Assembly: GCA_028280565.1 (NCBI GenBank)
Contig: JANQLQ010000197.1
Span: forward strand, 1 to 38,329
Reading direction: 5' to 3'
DNA: 38,329 nucleotides
Source: Fulvivirga sp.
GTDB lineage: Bacteria > Bacteroidota > Bacteroidia > Cytophagales > Cyclobacteriaceae
Shown here one piece after another: positions 9,075-17,845 of the stretch. Numbering within the stretch: position 1 is the stretch's first letter; each line of letters opens with the position of its first letter. Made by a program: the position numbers and the translations under genes. The notes beneath the pieces are model-generated. The model was not told the origin of the DNA. It worked only from the letters and a program-made list of their open reading frames with translations, and did not search any database.

Positions 9075-12000
9075 AGCTGTACATTTATTCCCAGTGTGAA
9101 GTTGCGGATAGCCGGATTTCTGTTGTTGTCGTATCCCCGGGTAATATTTGCCGGCGCGAAGGGCCCTGGATTACTCGATCCCGTAGTGCTATTAACATCG
9201 GGGTCAAAGCCGGTGTAGTTGGTGATGGTGAACAGATTGGTGGCCGTAAAATACATCCGGACAGAGGAGATATACCTGATTTTGTCAACAGGCATATTGT
9301 AGCCAAGCGTTATGTTCCTTAACCTCAAAAAGCTGCCATCCTCGATCCATTCCGTGGTCGCTGCATAAGCAATGGCATTGCCCACGGTTCCCGACCTGGG
9401 GATGTTGCTATCCCTGTTTTCGAATGTCCATCTGTCCCGGTACGATCGATCGGTCCATGGTACGCCCCTAAGGATATGCCCGTTCCTGGGCAAATAGTTC
9501 AGGATATCGCCCCCCACATTGTATTGTAAAAAGGCACTAAGGTCAAATCGTTTATAGGTGAAGGTATTGGTAATCCCGCCAAAGAAATCGGGATTGGGAT
9601 CGCCGATGATCTGACGGTCATCCAAATCCACGTCCCCATCCCCGTCGATATCCACCCATCGGGGGCCTCCCAATTGTTTCAAATCCAAACTATTACCAGG
9701 AAAGGCATCAATTTCCTCTTGTGTGTTCCATAACCCATCCTGCACATGTCCATAGAATGAGCCTATAGGTTTTCCTTCCTGGATAATGCCTGCGAAGTTA
9801 TCCCCGCCCCCAAGGCCTGCAAAGGCCCCGTTCACCAATACGAATCCTTCCTCGGCCGCAATCTCTACCACTTCGTTTTTGTTGGTGTTGATGTTAAAAT
9901 CGGTAGTCCATTTAAAGTCGGGCGTACTGATGTTGGTGGATGAAATGTTCACTTCCCAGCCCGTGTTTTTCATAGAGCCCAAATTCAATAAAAAGGAATT
10001 TGTTCCAGAACTGCTGGGAACCGGCACCGCTGCAATCAGATCATTGGTAGTCTTCTGGTAGTAATCCACTGTAAGGTTCAAGCGATTGTCAAAAAAGCCC
10101 AGGTCGGCCCCAATGTTAAATTGTGAGGTGGTCTCCCATTTCAGATCGGGATTGGGCAGGCTGTTTTGCTCGAATCCAATTGCCTGATCCTGATTGGGGC
10201 CCAGGATATACGTTCTATTCCGGACACGGGCCAGGGAAGAATACCGCCCGATACCGATATTCCCGACCTCACCATAACTGGCGCGCAACTTGGCCCTGGG
10301 CAATATTTGGGATGATGACAAATACTTGTCCGCTTTCCAAGCCAAGGCACCCGAAGGGAAAAAGGCCCATTTGTTGCCCTCGGCAAACTGGGAAGCCGCA
10401 TCCGCCCGGGCCGAAAAGGTGAACAAGAATTCATCGTCTAGGGAATAATTGCTCCTAAGCAGCCAGGATTCCAGGCCATCTTCCTCTTTATCGGACCGTA
10501 TCCGGTTCTGTACGGCCCCGCCGTCCAGGTTATCATAACCGGTATTATTGGTCACAAAATCAAAGGCCCTGGCGTCAAACCCCTCGAAAGTACGGGTCTG
10601 CCGGGTATATCCTGCCACCAGGTCCAAACGATCGTCCCCGATTTCCCTGGTATAGCTCAGCGTATTCTCTATCAGTACGCTAAGGTTGTCCCGGGTCGTG
10701 ATCTCGGCTGTTCCATTGTTGGGTTCTTCCGTAAGCACGTTGGGGCTATAAAATCCCCTTTTGGTGTTCTGCATGTCCACCCCGGCCTGGAGCCTGTATT
10801 TGAGTCCCTTGAACAGTTCCGCTTCAAGATAAGTCATGCCCAGTATCCTTGTCCTAAATTGTTCACGGATGACCTGGTCCTGTTCCGCCACCGGGTTATC
10901 CGTTTCCTGTGCGCCTAATAGGTTGTTCAGGGCATAGTTACCGTCCTCATCGAATACCGGAACGGTGGGGTTAAACAAATAGTTCGAAGAACCGATTTCA
11001 TCGATATAGATCCTGCTTATTTGGGAGGAAAAGCCCATTTTTAGCCAATCGGTTACCTGCTGGTCCAAGTTGACCCTAAATTGGTAGCGTTCCAGTTCGT
11101 TGTCCTCGTAGAGCCCTTCTTGACTAAAATAATTCCCGGAAAAGTAGTAGGAAGTGGTCTCGGTACTCCCGCCCACGGACAGCGTATGGCTTGTCAATAC
11201 CGCGTTCCGGCTCATCTCGTCCCACCAATCTGTGGTAGGAAGACTATTGATGTCCACGGTATTGGGATCCAACAGGGGGTCGTATATCGGGTTATCAGGA
11301 TTAAAAAATTCAACAGCCTCATTGATAATTTGCGCATATTCCGGTCCGCTTGGCAATGTTGGCCTATTGATGGGGCTTTGTATGGATAAGAAGCTGTCAT
11401 AAGTAAGCCGTGTTTTTTGTCCTTCCTTCCCCCTCTTGGTGGTGATGAGGATAACGCCGTTGGAGCCCCGTGCACCGTAGATGGCTGTGGCAGAGGCGTC
11501 CTTTAACACTTCAATGGACTCAATGTCGCTGGTGTTGATGGAGTTCAGATCCCCGCCCCCGATAAAGCCATCGATGACGAATAATGGCTCATTGTCGCTG
11601 TTCAATGAATTGCTTCCCCTGATACGGATAGTCGTTCCGCCGCCAATCTCGGACCCGGTGGATGTAATCTGCAACCCGGCAGCCCGACCCTGCAGTGCCT
11701 CATCTAACCGCACCGTGGGAAACTGGGTGATCTCCTCGCTGGACACGGAGGCGACGGAGCCTGTCAAATCTGATTTTCTTACCGTTCCATATCCAATTAC
11801 AACCACCTCGGCAAGAGTGGAAATGTCCGGCACTAGTTGAAGGTTAATGATCTCTCTCCCGGCTATCACTTCCTCTTCCTGGACATAGCCTACGTAGGAA
11901 AACACCAAGGTAGTCGCATCATCGGGAACGGTTAAGGTATAATTCCCATTGATATCGGTGACGGTACCCTGTGTAGTTCCCTTGATCAGCACGCTGACGC

Positions 12001-12451
12001 CGGGAAGGCCCTCGCCGTTCTCATCCACCACCCGGCCCTCAATCGTTTTTTCAATAGTTTCAATAACCATGCCTTTCTTCCTGTCCGCCTTTTTCAAGGG
12101 GTCAACAATAATGGTATTATTGATCCGCTTGAAACGGAGCTTGTTTACCCGGGCTATCGTAATGAGAAGTTCCTCAAGCGAGATATTTTCGTAAATCTCC
12201 AGGTTTATATTACGCTCAAGGTCAATGGAACCATCACTATATAAAAATTTAAATTCCGTTAGCCTTTCTATTTTTGAGAAGGTTTTTTCCAGCGACGTAT
12301 TTTCAAGATCAACGGATAGAAATACCTCGCTTAATTTCTGTGTCATACCTACATTGGCAAGCAAGAAATTATAGGCAATACACTGTATAATAAAACTATA
12401 TAGTAGAATTTTAGACATTTCTACCAATTGTCTAAGTAGACCTGATTTCAT
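9071..12451 (-). CDS. susC: SusC/RagA-family TonB-dependent outer-membrane transporter with STN signalling domain
   Basis: Imports oligosaccharides across the outer membrane using TonB energy, paired with SusD. Domains in order: leader (1-32), an STN domain (about 45-117; LENTSLEKTFSKIERLTEFKF and RINNTIIVDP), a carboxypeptidase-regulatory-like beta-sandwich (about 137-210; IEGRVVDENGEGLPGVSVLIKG and FSYVGYV), a plug (about 218-345; VVVIGYGTVRKSDLTGSV, then IRGSNSLNSDNEPLFVIDG and IYGARGSNGVILITTKRG), and a 22-stranded-type barrel to the end. The STN domain is what TonB transducers use to contact FecR anti-sigma factors, and a FecR/ECF pair lies immediately upstream. So substrate binding probably signals to the sigma factor as well as allowing uptake. 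The gene starts 175 nt after fecR, and a hairpin lies in its leader. Confidence 0.96.
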   Translation of the reverse strand: MKSGLLRQLVEMSKILLYSFIIQCIAYNFLLANVGMTQKLSEVFLSVDLENTSLEKTFSKIERLTEFKFLYSDGSIDLERNINLEIYENISLEELLITIARVNKLRFKRINNTIIVDPLKKADRKKGMVIETIEKTIEGRVVDENGEGLPGVSVLIKGTTQGTVTDINGNYTLTVPDDATTLVFSYVGYVQEEEVIAGREIINLQLVPDISTLAEVVVIGYGTVRKSDLTGSVASVSSEEITQFPTVRLDEALQGRAAGLQITSTGSEIGGGTTIRIRGSNSLNSDNEPLFVIDGFIGGGDLNSINTSDIESIEVLKDASATAIYGARGSNGVILITTKRGKEGQKTRLTYDSFLSIQSPINRPTLPSGPEYAQIINEAVEFFNPDNPIYDPLLDPNTVDINSLPTTDWWDEMSRNAVLTSHTLSVGGSTETTSYYFSGNYFSQEGLYEDNELERYQFRVNLDQQVTDWLKMGFSSQISRIYIDEIGSSNYLFNPTVPVFDEDGNYALNNLLGAQETDNPVAEQDQVIREQFRTRILGMTYLEAELFKGLKYRLQAGVDMQNTKRGFYSPNVLTEEPNNGTAEITTRDNLSVLIENTLSYTREIGDDRLDLVAGYTRQTRTFEGFDARAFDFVTNNTGYDNLDGGAVQNRIRSDKEEDGLESWLLRSNYSLDDEFLFTFSARADAASQFAEGNKWAFFPSGALAWKADKYLSSSQILPRAKLRASYGEVGNIGIGRYSSLARVRNRTYILGPNQDQAIGFEQNSLPNPDLKWETTSQFNIGADLGFFDNRLNLTVDYYQKTTNDLIAAVPVPSSSGTNSFLLNLGSMKNTGWEVNISSTNISTPDFKWTTDFNINTNKNEVVEIAAEEGFVLVNGAFAGLGGGDNFAGIIQEGKPIGSFYGHVQDGLWNTQEEIDAFPGNSLDLKQLGGPRWVDIDGDGDVDLDDRQIIGDPNPDFFGGITNTFTYKRFDLSAFLQYNVGGDILNYLPRNGHILRGVPWTDRSYRDRWTFENRDSNIPRSGTVGNAIAYAATTEWIEDGSFLRLRNITLGYNMPVDKIRYISSVRMYFTATNLFTITNYTGFDPDVNSTTGSSNPGPFAPANITRGYDNNRNPAIRNFTLGINVQL

Positions 12452-12510
12452 ATTTTTGACATGTTTTTGGTGAACAATTGATTTTGATTTTCATCAAATG
12501 CGTTCATGTC

Positions 12511-12554
12511 CCCCGGAAAAGCTTGTAGGGTTCGAAGTCTCAGGCTTTCCGGGG
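12511..12554 (-). promoter_or_regulatory. GC-rich hairpin in the susC leader
   Basis: CCCCGGAAAAGC (12511-12522) pairs with GCTTTCCGGGG (12544-12554), with one bulged base and a loop of about 21 nt. It stands out from the AT-rich surroundings and lies 60 nt upstream of the susC ATG. No T-run follows on the minus strand. It may be a leader structure controlling susC translation or termination, or a roadblock between fecR and susC. Confidence 0.5.
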
Positions 12555-12626
12555 AAATGAATGATCTTGTATCCAAATGATACAGATTGTTTTTTCTAAT
12601 ATTTTTTCTCCATAGGCATAGTTTGA

Positions 12627-13652
12627 TTAATAAATTAACACTTCGTTTTCGTTTATCTCATAATTAATGTCTGCCTCGAATTTTATTCCTTCCAACACGT
12701 TCTTAAGCGATTCATTCTCAAAGACCCCGGAATATGTTTTATCCTTAAATTCCTCATTATCAACACGTATTGGCTTGCCATACCAGCGTTCCAATGTCTT
12801 TATCAATCCAGGTACAGGGGTTTTATCAAAGTAAAGGATACCTTCTGTCCAGCTAAATTCAGCGCCAACACTATTTGATTTCAATAAATTTAAGTTCGAC
12901 CGATCATACTTAGCCATCTCGTTGGCATTCAAGGTCATGTTTTCTTTGAAATTTCCCTGGCGACCCTCGCCCTGTACCAACACTTTACCGGTGGCTACGG
13001 CCACAGCCGCCGTCTTATCTCCTGGATATGCCCTGATATTAAATGAAGTCCCCAATACCGTGGTAAGCATCCCCCGTGTGTGTATCAAAAACCTCCTGGA
13101 AGTGTCCCTTTTCACTTCAAAAAAAGCCTCACCTTCCAGGTAAACCTCCCTGGAAGAAGCTGAAAACTCCTTTGGGAATCTCATCTTGCTCCCGGAATTC
13201 AGTTTAATGACCGAACCATCACTTAGCATAGTAGTTAACTTTTGACCGTAAGGGGCCGTCTTTTCAACCCATTCAACTTGCCCGAACGGAACTTCTTCAA
13301 TTTGACTTACTTTATTCCAATAAAATAAGCCTAAAGGAATTAGGATGAGGGCAATCGCCGCTGCAATTCGTTGCCAAGAATACCACAGCGCCTGGCGATC
13401 TTCTTTGATCCGGCTAAAGGTTTTTACCAACTCTTTTTCACGTTCTTCCTTATCCAGTGATCGCTGGTCATTTGCGTAGATGTTTCTAAGGAGGTATATG
13501 GCTTCCTCTATTTCACTTATTTTGTCAGGATGGGACCGAATCCAATCATTCCAGAAGTGGATATCTGCAACATTTTCCTTGTAAACAAACGATCGAAAAG
13601 ATGGATCATCCAGGAAATCATCTGCACTGTAATTGCTGTACTCTTTTTTCAT
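12627..13652 (-). CDS. FecR-family anti-sigma factor (transmembrane)
   Basis: Holds the partner ECF sigma factor and receives a signal from the STN domain of SusC. It has a cytoplasmic N-terminal region of about 90 residues, one membrane helix (about 95-112; IAAAIALILIPLGLF), a FecR domain in the periplasm (about 125-225; APYGQKLTTMLSDGSVIKLNSGSKM, FPKEFSASSREVYLEGEAFFEV, VLGTSFNIRAY) and a C-terminal DUF4974 domain (about 265-341; TPVPGLIKTLERWYGKPI, YSGVFENESLKNVLEGI). The 341-residue length and architecture are standard for Bacteroidota PUL regulators. It lies between the sigma factor (14401-14958) and susC. The 0.75-kb gap separating it from the sigma gene is unusually wide, so it probably has its own promoter. 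Confidence 0.94.
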   Translation of the reverse strand: MKKEYSNYSADDFLDDPSFRSFVYKENVADIHFWNDWIRSHPDKISEIEEAIYLLRNIYANDQRSLDKEEREKELVKTFSRIKEDRQALWYSWQRIAAAIALILIPLGLFYWNKVSQIEEVPFGQVEWVEKTAPYGQKLTTMLSDGSVIKLNSGSKMRFPKEFSASSREVYLEGEAFFEVKRDTSRRFLIHTRGMLTTVLGTSFNIRAYPGDKTAAVAVATGKVLVQGEGRQGNFKENMTLNANEMAKYDRSNLNLLKSNSVGAEFSWTEGILYFDKTPVPGLIKTLERWYGKPIRVDNEEFKDKTYSGVFENESLKNVLEGIKFEADINYEINENEVLIY

Positions 13653-13689
13653 TGAGTTTTGAACTAAGTCTATTTATACAGTAGGAGGT

Positions 13690-13715
13690 GACGATAGTTT
13701 TTAACTACTCTGACG
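13690..13715 (-). promoter_or_regulatory. Candidate ECF-sigma promoter for fecR-susC-susD
   Basis: Reading the minus strand, CCGTCAGAGTAG is followed 11 nt later by CGTCACC, and the fecR ATG comes 38 nt after the second CGTC. An AT-rich tract lies upstream. CGTC is a common -10 element of ECF sigma factors, and the layout fits an autoregulated promoter. The assignment is a motif guess without a matching consensus for this sigma. Confidence 0.3.
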
Positions 13716-14353
13716 GAAAAATTTTTCAAGTTTTTTGTTAATTGAAAATAATCATTTAAATAGTTGTATAAAATGCTACTAATTTTATATATGGGAAAGG
13801 ATAGGCATCACCATAAGGCGTTATACGATGGTTGTCAGCTGCAGATTTTTAATGGATCAACAGGTATATTCCAAACTTATAACTTGCATTAAGGAATGGA
13901 CATGTATTACCACCGTAATGCCCCGGATAGGGAAATACTAAAAAATAAGCTTAAGCTGTTGTTTTGATTCTAAGGGTTTCAACGTTTCATACCTGCGTGC
14001 CAAAATACGAGTTAGTGATACCTTATTTTTTTATTAATTACATGTGTAGCATCCATTGTTACACAAAGTTCACTAAGAAGCTAAAAGGTCCACAAAGGGA
14101 AAACAGGAATGGTATCAATGCGTTCAGGCCTGGGCTTTCTCTTGATACTATCACTTTGGTCGCTTGTATTTACCCTGAACATTTAGTGATTTAGGTAGAC
14201 GTACTATTTGATTGGTCTGTTAATTTCTCCAAAAAAAACCAGCGTAAAATTCTCAATCTAGCTATAAGATCATTCAATCTTTGACGTATCGCCATTTTAA
14301 AGTAATGATGCGAAAAGTTATAAAATGTTTACCGGGACTTTACGATAATGATC
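13716..14353. other. Intergenic region between sigma factor and fecR
   Basis: About 640 nt of AT-rich DNA with no recognisable gene. One stretch on the plus strand near 14060-14100 repeats the pattern CACAAAG/TTCACTAAG/CCACAAAGG, which looks like low-complexity junk rather than coding. The width is notable because sigma and fecR genes are usually adjacent, so a gene may have been lost here. Confidence 0.4.
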
Positions 14354-14374
14354 CCTGGCCCAACTACGGCCAGG
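14354..14374 (-). terminator. Possible terminator hairpin after the ECF sigma gene
   Basis: CCTGGCC (14354-14360) and GGCCAGG (14368-14374) form a perfect 7-bp GC-rich stem with a 7-nt loop, 26 nt beyond the sigma stop codon. The expected T-run on the minus strand is absent, so termination strength is uncertain. Confidence 0.4.
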
Positions 14375-14400
14375 AAAACATCTGAATAAGCTTAAACTTC

Positions 14401-14958
14401 TCACCCAATAAGGCAAATATGTATGAGTCCCAGGAGGACAAAGTTGATCACAAATGTATCTCTAAGCACCTTTAACGCTTGATGCGATAAATTGTAAACC
14501 GTACTGGTTTTCAAGGAAGTGATAGAGGCTATCTCTTCATAATCGTAGCCTTCCAGGAACCGAAGCCTGATGATCTGCTGTTTCCTTTTTGATAATAAAC
14601 GGACTGCCTTGAGTAACCTATTTCTATCCTGTGAGTCTTCCTGACGTTCCAAAAACCTGTTTTCCGGGTTGAAGACCAATTCATTTTGCAGCTCAAAAAG
14701 TTGGTCTACCTTCCTCTTTTTCTGGTCTTTCCTGACGGCAGCGTAGATCACCCTGCTCAGATGCTTCAGTAAATAAGATCTGATGTTAACAATCTCGTTT
14801 ATTCGATTCCTTTTCACCCAAAAGTATGTGAATACTTCCTGGATACAATCTTTGGTCATATCAGGATCCATCGATAATCTTAATCCTAACCGGTAAAGAT
14901 CATCATAGTAAGTATGATATATTGAAACAAACTTATCATAATATGGATCACTTATCAT
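14401..14958 (-). CDS. ECF-type RNA polymerase sigma factor (SusCD-associated)
   Basis: Directs RNA polymerase to the promoters of its PUL when released by FecR. Region 2 is seen around residues 10-80 (FVSIYHTYYDDLYRLGLRLS, DCIQEVFTYFWVKR, IRSYLLKHLSRV). Region 4 is around 110-165 (LLSKRKQQIIRLRFLEGYDYEEIA, then LKTSTVYNLSHQALKVLR). At 185 residues the size is normal. The last 17 residues (FVINFVLLGLIHICLIG) are strongly hydrophobic, a feature seen in some Bacteroidota ECF factors that might place the protein near the membrane or its anti-sigma. It is the first gene of the regulatory block. The partner is almost certainly the FecR at 12627-13652. Confidence 0.95.
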   Translation of the reverse strand: MISDPYYDKFVSIYHTYYDDLYRLGLRLSMDPDMTKDCIQEVFTYFWVKRNRINEIVNIRSYLLKHLSRVIYAAVRKDQKKRKVDQLFELQNELVFNPENRFLERQEDSQDRNRLLKAVRLLSKRKQQIIRLRFLEGYDYEEIASITSLKTSTVYNLSHQALKVLRDTFVINFVLLGLIHICLIG

Positions 14959-15271
14959 TTATTATTACTACTTAACTAGGTGTTCGGATTAGGATTTAAT
15001 TTACTAAAAAAACATGAACCTAGTATATGCTTTACTATTAAATCAGGTGAAAAAGACCTCTTAGTTTCAAAAAGCAAGGAAGATCGTATCAAAAACATGA
15101 CTTACTGGCCTGTAGTTTTTACCGGTATCATACAGTCGGAACATCTACTGCGTAGATATCTTTATTTAATTGAAAACTACACTTAACTATAAATTATCAA
15201 CCAGTCATAAATCCATCGTCCCGTTTTTTGAGATGTATTGGAAAACAAGTAAAAGCTTAGTATCCCAATGA
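14959..15271. other. Intergenic region between the hydrolase block and the sigma factor
   Basis: About 310 AT-rich nt between the GH2 remnant and the sigma gene. A 68-codon GTG-initiated frame on the plus strand (14980-15186) has no recognisable family and I do not call it. The sigma promoter should be here, but no TTTG/TAnnTTTG pair typical of the Bacteroidota housekeeping sigma is obvious. Confidence 0.4.
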
Positions 15272-15709
15272 TCAAAAGACTGGCCTAATAGAAAACCGAA
15301 ATTCATAATCCTGTACGGGCAATTGAAATTGCTCATAAGGTCGTGCTCCCCAGGAGTTATCGCCCCCCACACCCACCTGGCGTAGATCGGTGTGAATGAA
15401 AACTCCATCTTTTTTAACAATGTCGTTGGTATGCCGGAAGTCCTGGTGGTTTTCCTGGTCAAAGTCTTCCATGGGGTTATGCAGTGTGGAAAAGCCCAGT
15501 AACGGGTCTCCTCTTATCCGCAGCCCTATGCCGTTTTGATTGCACAGCTCAAACCACCGTACATCTGTTTTGTATCCGTTTTCCTGGGGGCGAACATAAT
15601 TAAAGTACTGACCGGCCACTTTACCAGAGTACCTACCTACGAAGGCACTGGCTTTCCGGTCGTCATAGTTCTCATGAGGCCCACGGCCATAATAGGCCAG
15701 GTTGTCAAA
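15272..15709 (-). pseudogene. C-terminal remnant of a LacZ-type GH2 beta-galactosidase
   Basis: About 145 residues match the last (beta-sandwich, Bgal_small_N) domain of LacZ-type GH2 enzymes: FDNLAYYGRGPHENYDDRKA, then VAGQYFNYVRPQENGYKTDV, GFSTLHNP, and HTDLRQVGVGGDNSWG near the end. These are hallmark C-terminal motifs of that family. The sugar-binding, Ig-like and catalytic barrel domains (about 85% of a normal protein) are absent. The fragment begins five codons after the TAA of the GH172 gene at 15725 and continues in the same reading frame. That suggests a deletion that fused the tail of a lost GH2 gene to the end of the GH172 gene. There is no good start codon at the junction; an internal start would give only about 115 residues. 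It is of a different GH2 subtype from the intact enzyme at 31566-34073. Probably non-functional. Confidence 0.85.
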
Positions 15710-15724
15710 AAATAACCAAATACT

Positions 15725-17845
15725 TTATCGCCTAAGGAAATTATTCTTGACGAGGAAAAAATCCAGGCCTAACGACTGCTTTCGAGCGCTTGTTTCACCT
15801 TCCTTCGATCTGGCCACAATTTTTATGGCGAAAGCATTATTTACCGGCTCACATTCTCCCAGGTTCACAGGGGGTGACGTAATACCAATAGTCCCAGAAA
15901 AGAAGTTGTAAGTGGTTTTGAGTTCTCCATTGACGTAGATATCAAACATACCTCCGTTCCGGTCTATGGTAGCCCCTAAGAACAGCTTCGATTTTTCAAA
16001 CTGCTCAGTCAAAGTATATTCAACATAATTTCCGGCTTGATCGAAAGTAATGTCGGTATAAGCGCCACTGCTGATCTCTCCCCAGCTCCACTGGTTCCCC
16101 CTGATCTTATCCCACTCTTCTTTAGATACATTTTTAAATGATGTACCTGCACTTTTATTTGAAGCCCTGAGTATTTCTGCTTCCAATGCTCCCTCTACCA
16201 CATAGAGTTCTTTGGTTGCCCCTGTTATGAGCTTCTCCAAATCGGCAATTGTGGGAAGCTTCGCCGCAGCCTTTCCGGGTAATGGCTGACGGTTATGTGT
16301 GACACCGGGCTCTCCATACCAGAAAGTGGTCTGGGCATATTGAAGAAAGTGAGACTTACTTCTTTTACCGCATGATGACTCTATATCGAATTTTACCTGG
16401 CGCTGAAACGGAATGGCATCCAGTACACGGGTACGTGTACATACATTGTATCCTTTAGAGTTAGGGTCTGCTACAATGATATTCCCCAGGAAGGGTTTGG
16501 AAAATTCATCCGCTGAGGTAGGGACCACTCCTCCTGCCCAGCCATAATAATCTTCCGTGCCTGTGCCAAAGTGGGAGGGAAAGTTTTTGCTGATGTCATC
16601 GTCTATGTAAATCTTCTCATCGCCTTCACCCCACCAGCCTTCTATAGGATTGAGTACAGCCCATTCATCACCTACGACAACACCTTTACCTTTGGCTTCT
16701 AAAAAATTCCAGTCATAGAGTGGGAAGGTAGTCGTGGGGTCGTCCATACGCCAGGTGGCATAGAAATGCATGGAGTTGTCCGCCCATCGGTATTCGCCTG
16801 AGGTGACGGTCATAGCTGCTTTTACTTCTGCGTTACCATAGTTTTCCAGGTACAGGTCAGCTTTTCCCTTAAACGGCATTACCCAACGACAGACCATAGT
16901 ACCGTCAGGCTTTACCGTGCGCTCCCACATCTGATAGGGATGGCTTTTACCTACATTATTAAAAAAGTCACCTACAGGTGCCCATACGGTTTGCACTCCA
17001 TCGAATTCAGCGCGAAGTACCACAGAGCGGAGCGCCTGGGCTAAATTGCCTGTTTCGCTAAGTTTGATAGCGATCTCTTTGATGGCTTTACTCTTTTTCT
17101 CAAAAGTAAAGGACAGGTTTTCTCCTTTTTTCAATAAACCACTCTTTTGGTGTTTTTCTCCCTGCGTAACGGGTGTGGCGGTAAGGACACTACCTACCTG
17201 TTTCCGAAGCTTCTTTGTCTGCTCAAACTCTTTCATTGTGAAAGTCCTGATATCAGTGCCTTCCGGGTATTTCCGGTAGTTGATAATGTTGTAAAAGGCC
17301 CTGTTATCCATCGTGATCTTACAGCTTTTGGCATAGGGTATGGGGAAATAAAGATTGCCCGCCCTGGCAGACTCATCTGCAAAAGGGGCTTTCACAAAGT
17401 CCTGGCCCTTAACCAGCTTAAAAAAATTGGTGGAGATCGTGGGAATACTTTCCCCGTCAAGGTAGATGTTGATATTGGCCCCGGTGGTGTTACCTAGCCC
17501 ATAATAGAAGCATACGGCCCATATCTTGGTGATTACGCCAGGACCTTCGTCCTCCATCAACACCCACTCTTTTTTGCCATTGTTTTCTTCCGTCCGGATA
17601 AAACCTATTCCATCACTATCGGCAAACCAGCCAGGTTTGTCGGGAGAAACGGACTCACGATTGTAGCTACTCGCTTGTAGAGAACGGTAGTTGGTTTCCG
17701 GAAAACGGGTCACCTGCTCCCGGTCTATCATCTCGTTAAGCAAGGTGGTAATGTTGATTTGTTCCTGCTTTGAAGAAGCGGGGGAGCAAGCCCCCAAAAG
17801 GGATGCCGCAAAAATTAAAAGAGCTCTAAATAAGTGAATACTCAT
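15725..17845 (-). CDS. GH172-family (DUF2961) lipoprotein with extra C-terminal domain
   Basis: Probable exo-acting furanosidase. Characterised GH172 enzymes act on alpha-D-fructofuranosides or D-arabinofuranosides; the substrate here is unknown. A lipobox (LLGAC, Cys20) indicates a lipoprotein. The DUF2961 region covers about 30-530: LQASSYNRES near 56, EGPGVITKIWA near 100, LRSVVLRAEFDGVQTVWAPV near 272, MHFYATW near 359, WWGEGDEKIYIDDD near 404 and FPSHFGTGTEDYYGWA near 422. Glu410 and Glu431, 21 residues apart, are the likely catalytic pair by analogy with the two catalytic glutamates reported in the founding GH172 enzyme. Residues about 545-706 form an additional beta-rich domain (AGNYVEYTLTEQFEKSKLFL, GGMFDIYVNGE) that could bind carbohydrate. 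At 706 residues it is much longer than short GH172 proteins. It is separated from the upstream GH172 gene by 492 nt, so it may have its own promoter. Confidence 0.88.
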   Translation of the reverse strand: MSIHLFRALLIFAASLLGACSPASSKQEQINITTLLNEMIDREQVTRFPETNYRSLQASSYNRESVSPDKPGWFADSDGIGFIRTEENNGKKEWVLMEDEGPGVITKIWAVCFYYGLGNTTGANINIYLDGESIPTISTNFFKLVKGQDFVKAPFADESARAGNLYFPIPYAKSCKITMDNRAFYNIINYRKYPEGTDIRTFTMKEFEQTKKLRKQVGSVLTATPVTQGEKHQKSGLLKKGENLSFTFEKKSKAIKEIAIKLSETGNLAQALRSVVLRAEFDGVQTVWAPVGDFFNNVGKSHPYQMWERTVKPDGTMVCRWVMPFKGKADLYLENYGNAEVKAAMTVTSGEYRWADNSMHFYATWRMDDPTTTFPLYDWNFLEAKGKGVVVGDEWAVLNPIEGWWGEGDEKIYIDDDISKNFPSHFGTGTEDYYGWAGGVVPTSADEFSKPFLGNIIVADPNSKGYNVCTRTRVLDAIPFQRQVKFDIESSCGKRSKSHFLQYAQTTFWYGEPGVTHNRQPLPGKAAAKLPTIADLEKLITGATKELYVVEGALEAEILRASNKSAGTSFKNVSKEEWDKIRGNQWSWGEISSGAYTDITFDQAGNYVEYTLTEQFEKSKLFLGATIDRNGGMFDIYVNGELKTTYNFFSGTIGITSPPVNLGECEPVNNAFAIKIVARSKEGETSARKQSLGLDFFLVKNNFLRR

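Noticed and set aside
12525-12545. T-arm-like GGGTTCGAAG, suggesting a tRNA
   Set aside because: No acceptor, D or anticodon arms fit around it; the surrounding 44 nt form a single hairpin in the susC leader.
13964-14194. 76-codon plus-strand frame between sigma and fecR
   Set aside because: No recognisable protein; part of it translates a low-complexity CACAAAG/CACTAAG-type stretch.
14980-15186. 68-codon plus-strand frame beginning with GTG
   Set aside because: No family, no leader and a weak start. It is divergent from every supported gene and more likely chance in AT-rich DNA.
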